Origin: Marsupella aquatica | Taxonomy: Eukaryota > Marchantiophyta | Reading direction: 5' to 3' | Length of the DNA stretch: 64,000 nt | Assembly (NCBI GenBank): GCA_973895155.1 | Contig: OZ316898.1 | Coordinates: forward strand, 18,662,001 to 18,726,000 | Shown here: positions 58,594 to 64,000 of the stretch, in pieces | Layout of the letters: each line of letters starts with the position of its first letter | How positions within the stretch are numbered: the stretch's first letter is position 1 | Made by a program: the position numbers and the translations under genes | The notes under the pieces: generated by a model | Told to the model about the DNA's origin: nothing | Databases searched by the model: none | Seen by the model: only the letters and a program-made list of their open reading frames with translations

Positions 58594-60060
58594 AAGTTAA
58601 GCAAGAAGTACCCATCATTCCGGGAACGATCAGAATATACTGACTTGGCCGAAGAGATCTCGCTCCAGCCATGAAAGGTATTCAAACCTCATGGTGTAAG
58701 TCTTCTTCAGCACGTATTGTGATGTAGCCACTGCGTTGGGACATTTGCTCCACATTGCCAAATTTTCCAGTATAGCCTTCATAACTGGAAAATATTATCA
58801 AGGGACAACTATTTCTGTATAAATATGAGCTGCTTGTTAGAGTTCTCGCGCCACCACTGGTCGGCTTCGTAACGACTTTTACGCTTTTGTTGGATAAAAT
58901 ATCTTCCGAGTAAAACTATCCACGCTGCTTAAATTTTTTTATTGCTCTGTAGCATACTACGAAGTTTGAGCCGTAATAATAGTCTGACCCTCGTCTGCAG
59001 GTGATTTTGTTTTCAGGTATTTTCCGATGCCTCTGGCAGGAATGAGTACCCTTCGATATTCTGAAAGCCAGGGACCCATCATTCATAAGCCCATTCGAGT
59101 GGAAGATGGGAAGGTCTTTCTGCCCTTCGTGCTAAGGTTGGCACTGTCATCTAAATCACATTCAGTCAAATCGGCGGGCAGCCTGAACCACGGGTGTGCT
59201 GGTCATTGCAGAAACTTGGGAGTTAGGTTCGTCTTATCAACATCACTTCGTTTGATGCTTCTACATTGGTGAAATATGTCATTGTCATGATCATGTCTGC
59301 AGGTGGGAAATGCCTCAGTTGTTCTAGGTTTTGTCGGACCTCCTTTCTCCTTGGCCTCATTGTTGAGGGCGGATCATTCAAGAACTATACTGACTATCCG
59401 AGATGGATTCAGTGATTGTCACTTCCTCCACCCTGGGTTGGTTCTTCGCTATGTGCAATCGACCCTTCAACTAGAATCTGAAGTTACTGATTCAATCTAA
59501 TGTTGTGCCTTGGTCCTCAAGATGTGTTTTCTTTTTTGAGAAAACAGGACGCCGCAGATGTTGCCACGCATTGCTGCGAAAATTGAGTCACTCACTCACT
59601 ATGTGAGATATCAGGCTGACACGGGTGCACAAGCAGTGCAGATCTTTGATTCATGGGCTACCAAACTCTGCCGAGCTGATTAGAAATTTTCAACTTACCC
59701 TCCATCACTTACATTGTGAACAATGTCAACAAAATCCTTTCCAACCGAACAATCATCTTGTACGCAAGTGGTAGTGCTGCTCCAGCGAATGGCATCATCT
59801 GGAGTTGATATATTCAGTGTAGACTGGAATGTTGATATCATGCAGGCAAGGCAAAGTGTAGGCCCACAGCTTGCCATGCAAGGAAACCTTGATCCTGCTG
59901 CTCTGTTATCCTACTCTGTGCTGTTCCAAGGACTGTATAACAGAAATGATCCGTGGGAAAGTAGAGAAAGCTGGCCAGCATAAGCAAATCTTAAACACGG
60001 TGTCCTGGTAGGTACTCCGGAAGAGAACATACCCCACATTTTTTAAGTTTCTGAGGATGT
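58594..60060 (+). pseudogene. uroporphyrinogen decarboxylase (heme/chlorophyll pathway) pseudogene
   Basis: UROD decarboxylates uroporphyrinogen III to coproporphyrinogen III. Blocks typical of the family occur in the correct order: KKYPSFRERSEYTDLAEEIS (58600-58670), a GV/FSD junction across a clean GT-AG intron (about 58695-59015), PLAGM and GPIIHKPIR (59028-59097), VLGFVGPPFSLAS (59316), IVEGGSFKNY (59363), [18 protein letters not shown] (59609), MASSGVDIFSVDWNVDIM (59789), QGNLDPAALL (59880) and HGVLVGTPEENIPH (about 60000-60040). Breaks include a TGA replacing the expected Trp after SLQP, several frame changes in and after the GFVGPP exon, a stop after [11 protein letters not shown], and frame changes near 59720-59790 and after 59900. 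First exons are missing. Retained introns show it arose from genomic DNA, not from an mRNA copy. Confidence 0.85.
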
Positions 60061-61337
60061 ACGATACAAGTAGCATCATTCCCTGCTCATGTGATTATGG
60101 TCTACTAAATTAAATTAAGTTCATTCCATCCTCCGTTTTCTGGCCGTGACTGTTATTCTTGCGGATGTATGATTCTTCCGATTTTGGGTCTTTGGCCGCA
60201 AGGCTACGGCTGACAGTGAGTGTACACATTCCTCCAATCTCTTCTTGCCTCATAGCACTGTTCTGAAATGGATACGAGGAATAATACTTGAATGGGTGTG
60301 AAGTCACATGTGAGATGCATATAACAGCTGTCATATGGTGGATCCCCAGTATAGTAGGTATCAGGAGGGTTGCAGAGCTATTGTACAATAGGGAGTGGCA
60401 GGAATTAGAACCTAACTATGTACTCTCTCTATGCAGGCATGATAAAATGACCAGCTCTAAACTGCCGAATGTCCTCGTGGTAGAGCTTGTCATGGACTCT
60501 CAGGGTCCAACGTCCCACTGCTCTGTATGTGCCAAAGCTTGAGATGTAGATTAAGAGCATGTCACATCAGTACAGTTGCAAAGCCATTGAATTGGACATC
60601 AGAGAAGATCTCATGATAAAATCTCAGTATGATTCTAAGTAAAGTCAAGCAAGTACGAAGACTGACCAGCACGTCCTCCCAAATATCAATGACCATGGAG
60701 ATCGCCCCTCACAAAATTTGAGGATTGACGCCCGTCTAAGATTCGAAATTCGTAATTGATTCTCTCCACCGTAAGGTCTGTCGAAGAAGAGAGATGAATC
60801 GACAAAGCAAAAGAATTGGTAACCACGATGTAAGATTTACAGAAGCCTGAGTGCTAATACAAGCCAGTCTCTGAAGCCTGGGAACTAATACAAGCCAGTC
60901 TCTGAAAAACTGTTCGTGAAAATTACTACCATCTTGTAAACATTCGTGTTGCCCCCTAATCGATGAAGCTCGTTTGTATTAGAAGTGATCCAACTCTCCT
61001 AGTCTTGGCTCTCAGCCTTAAAGTCTCTGAGGAAGATATCCCAAGAAAACACATCACGTTCTCTGCGAGCACCAAGCTCAATGAATTGAAAGGAAGTAAA
61101 CAGTAGTGGAAAACTTGCATAAGTAGTCGCCTTTGCTAATCCAGCTTCTCAGTGACAATACCCATCAGGATTAATTGATCAAAATCCATTTTACTTGTAC
61201 AAAGCAACCAGAGTTACCGATCACAAGCTACTGATATAAACCACTCCATCTCAATGGTACCGTCATTTAGAGGTACAACAAATAGCCACAGGCCAACACT
61301 TAAATTCATCATATATTACAAGCAGAGGAAGTCGTTA
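60061..61337. other. intergenic; 3' region of the PAF-acetylhydrolase gene
   Basis: No coding frame with similarity was recognised. The part next to 61337 should be the 3' UTR of the minus-strand lipase gene. A short duplication (AATACAAGCCAGTCTCTGAA, at about 60857 and 60890) was noted. Confidence 0.45.
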
Positions 61338-64000
61338 CTATTGAGGAATGGGTGCCCTTGCATTTTCCATTCGCACATATTCTTTATCTTTATCTACCAC
61401 ATCCACTGGCTGTGGAAAATGACTTCCTGCATAAGATTCAATGGATGTTTATTAGCAGCATGTCACCACTAAAGGGATTCAATTGCGGAAAGGATTATTC
61501 GATGCATGTCCCAGGAAAGTATGAAACGTATTAAACTTACCCGGAGGTAACATGTTGTGTTCTAGAAATTCTAAGCAGGCTCTGGCGTTGACGTCTTTGG
61601 CTATCCGTGGGGGTAATGTTCCAGTGAACCTGTTTTCCAATTCATCAGTATCATCTATTATCTACTATCCACAATGTTGCACATCACAACTTCGAAAAAC
61701 CGGGTCTCAAAATGTGGGTTCTGTTGCATTCATCTATTAAGGAATGTGTGTGTGGATAGAAAAGGACCCCCAATTTCAAGAGTGTCCACGACAAGAGAAA
61801 AGTATTCTGCCAGTATTTCATTACTTCGAAGTATAGGGAGCGAGTTTCATACCCCATCCTCTTTGACACAGATTTAAAAATAAGTGGGAAGTCTGACTGG
61901 TCTTGATGAACTGTCCCCTGCAGAACAACACAAAGCATCTCAGCAAGCGGAGTCGAATAAGCATGGACTTCGAAAACCACCTAGTCAGATAATAAAGAAA
62001 GCTAACTAAGATCTCTAAACTCCCTAATAACCCAAACACCGTCTTCAAAAATTTCCAACTTTCCTTGTCCTGGGCAATGTATTCCGACTTCTCTACAATA
62101 TGAAAAATAGCTTTATTGAAATGACGTTATAATTATTATTATAGAGCATGAGTTCAACGGGTGCTGTCAGCCCAAAATTGGAGAATGAACTTTTGCTCCA
62201 GTACCTTGATGGTCATTAGCTCTGTGACGAGAGGACTTTCCTTAGAGCTCGACTCCAGTCTAGCATTTAAAAATACCAAGCGAGCCTCTCTTAAGGCCTT
62301 CCAGTCAAAATTTTCAGTGTTGATGAGTATCATGGGCACTCTTGATGCAGATTTATTGAACTCAAGCTGCAACAAAAATCGTGTCAGATAGCCATGGAAC
62401 ACGTACAGTCAGAAGATTCACTCTCACATTAAAGCAAGTAACCTGTCGATTCATTGGTACTCCACAGGTGGTCCTGCTTATTTTCACTTCTTGCCTGTCT
62501 ATTTTCTTCAAATCTGAAGGGCTATGACGGAGCAACAGCGACTAAAGATGAACACCGTAAAATCTAACAACCGTCAAGCAACTGATAACAGCTTTACTCA
62601 TAGAATGGACTTCTGCTCAATTTATGACTAAGTGACGAAAATTTTCCTGACGTTGGGAATTGAGTGGCAAGTTTATTTTTTGAGACGCTAAATCTAACTG
62701 GGTAAACAGTACAATTAGCTGTTGGAATGTTTCCCGCATATCACTCAAACCTGGAATCCATAGGCCCTCAATTCCAATTTAAAGTGCAAAAACTACTTTA
62801 GACCAGATCATCAAATTCTAACGGCATTTCAACACAGTCTACTGAGTATGACGGGTACGGAGGGCAATGGACCTGCTAGTTTTCTTGCAAAGGCGCCCTG
62901 GCTATTAAGCTCATGGACCTTCGGCAAACGAAAAATTTACCTTCTGAGATTCCAAAGGCTCCCACCAAACATCCAAGCCCAAACAGCACTTGAATCGATT
63001 GTCAGATGCAGATACCATCACTGCAGTTGCCCCACCAAATGAATGTCCGGCAATTGCCAAGTGATTCATGTCAAGGCGATGTAGCAAAGATATCACATTC
63101 AATTTTGTCTTCCCAGTGATGATATTGGAGCCTTGCGTCAAAAGACCCTGGTCGAGGCTTTCGAGGATTGTAACGACCTCACTGATCTCTTTAGCTCTCT
63201 GCGGGTGAATCCAATCAAGTTATATTTGACCGGGAACATGAATTACTGTTGGAACCACTATAAATTTTTGGTAAGCGCTCTAACGACTCCTAATGAAATT
63301 ATCTAACATCTGAATTACAAGATTTTTGGTATAAAAATGGAGAGTACTCACATAATTAAGCTGGTCAGCTCGATCATCGACTGTGATGTTGTTTACAGGT
63401 GTTGCTGCAAATGAATAAGGTAGCCATTTCTTCTTTCTATTATGATCAAAATAGCGTGCCATATTTGCCGATCCGTCCAAATGCTCTATCGCCACGACCA
63501 CTATCACAAAAACAACACTCATTTCAGACAAAGAAAAAGGTATGTTGGTGTATTTGTATGGGCCTAAAGAAAATTCTATGTTTCACGTCATGCAACAAAC
63601 ACCTCAATGAAAATAAGCATTGATGAAACCAAATTACATCTAAGGCAATAGTTTGGATGATATTGAATCTTTGACGTTATAAAGAACTTCCCAAGAAAAA
63701 TCTTGGTCCAATCAAAGAATTGGATCAGATGTAGGCACAATTGCAAAATACAAACCATAACCATGCGAAGCAAGATCACAGCAGAATGCACTGTATGTTG
63801 TCCGGCAGGCCCACAAGCCATGCGAAAAGATAACCACTGGCAAGTGTGATTCCTCATCCTCCGAGGGTGGAGGCAAGAATGGGCTTCCCACAGAAGCATG
63901 AATATGTGACCATGGCCATGTCACTGTGTGAATAGTGCCTGACAATTCAAAGGACAAAAATACGAATCAATTTGATTCACCAGTAGCATGGTTGCAGTAG
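61338..64000 (-). CDS. PAF-acetylhydrolase-like lipase (plasma/type II family), 5' end outside window
   Basis: Seven coding exons on the minus strand join in frame: 63756-63938, 63352-63500, 62941-63198, 62205-62366, 61853-61980, 61541-61629 and 61338-61426 (stop TAG). The family hydrolyses the sn-2 acetyl or short oxidised acyl chain of phospholipids. Conserved landmarks are FSHGL (oxyanion region), DLASHGY, RAKEIS, GHSFGGAT (nucleophile Ser), LGLDVWWEPL (acid Asp), MILINTENF and GTVHQDQSDF (catalytic His), so all three catalytic residues are present. The C-terminus ends RAPIPQ. The exon at 63938 follows a good pyrimidine-rich acceptor; its upstream partner lies outside or at the very edge of the window, so the N-terminus and any signal peptide cannot be judged. 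Antisense to the UROD relic and about 1.3 kb from it. Confidence 0.9.

Noticed and set aside
63939-64000. A further upstream PAF-acetylhydrolase exon ending at 63981
   Set aside because: It would need a 42-nt intron, shorter than plants normally splice. The upstream exon more probably lies outside the window.

Overview
This 64-kb window is nuclear DNA from a plant. The evidence is multi-exon genes with canonical GT-AG introns of about 70-800 bp, plant-type MATE (DTX) transporters, a relic of the plant microtubule protein MOR1 and a relic of uroporphyrinogen decarboxylase. Moderate GC, mid-sized introns, abundant decayed repeats and a plasma-type PAF-acetylhydrolase gene suggest a bryophyte-grade plant, perhaps a liverwort. 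That placement is inference; nothing in the sequence fixes the species.

Layout: 1-2.8 kb has no recognisable gene. 2812-4653 (-) is an intronless ribonuclease-inhibitor-type LRR protein with a C-terminal membrane anchor. 4.65-8.8 kb is gene-poor with short tandem repeats. 9141-13521 (+) and 17723-22172 (+) are MATE genes 1 and 2, nine exons and 509 aa each, lying in a tandem duplication of roughly 6-7 kb. A possible small membrane protein (14730-15014, -) sits between them. 23.1-32.4 kb is repeat-rich: an inverted-repeat-bounded element, a fold-back, GC-rich repeat blocks, satellite-like arrays and a minisatellite with a 16-G run. 32548-36873 (+) and 40774-45077 (+) are MATE genes 3 and 4 (515 and 513 aa), a second, more diverged tandem pair. 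A broken MOR1/XMAP215 TOG-domain fragment (39621-40250) lies at the junction of that duplication. 47151-48863 (-) is a second LRR gene, a paralogue of the first. 49-58.5 kb is mostly repeats and unassigned sequence. 58594-60060 (+) is an intron-containing uroporphyrinogen decarboxylase pseudogene. 61338 to beyond 64000 (-) is a PAF-acetylhydrolase-like lipase; seven coding exons and the stop are visible, and the 5' end lies outside the window.

The four MATE genes share all eight intron positions and phases, and every exon length except the first and last. They therefore descend from one ancestral gene by at least two rounds of duplication. All four read through without a stop or frameshift, so they are probably functional proton- or sodium-coupled exporters. 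The substrate cannot be read from sequence. The two LRR genes flank the MATE cluster on the opposite strand, and the pseudogenes and repeat arrays mark where the region has been rearranged. I found no CRISPR array, no operon and no RNA gene I could support.
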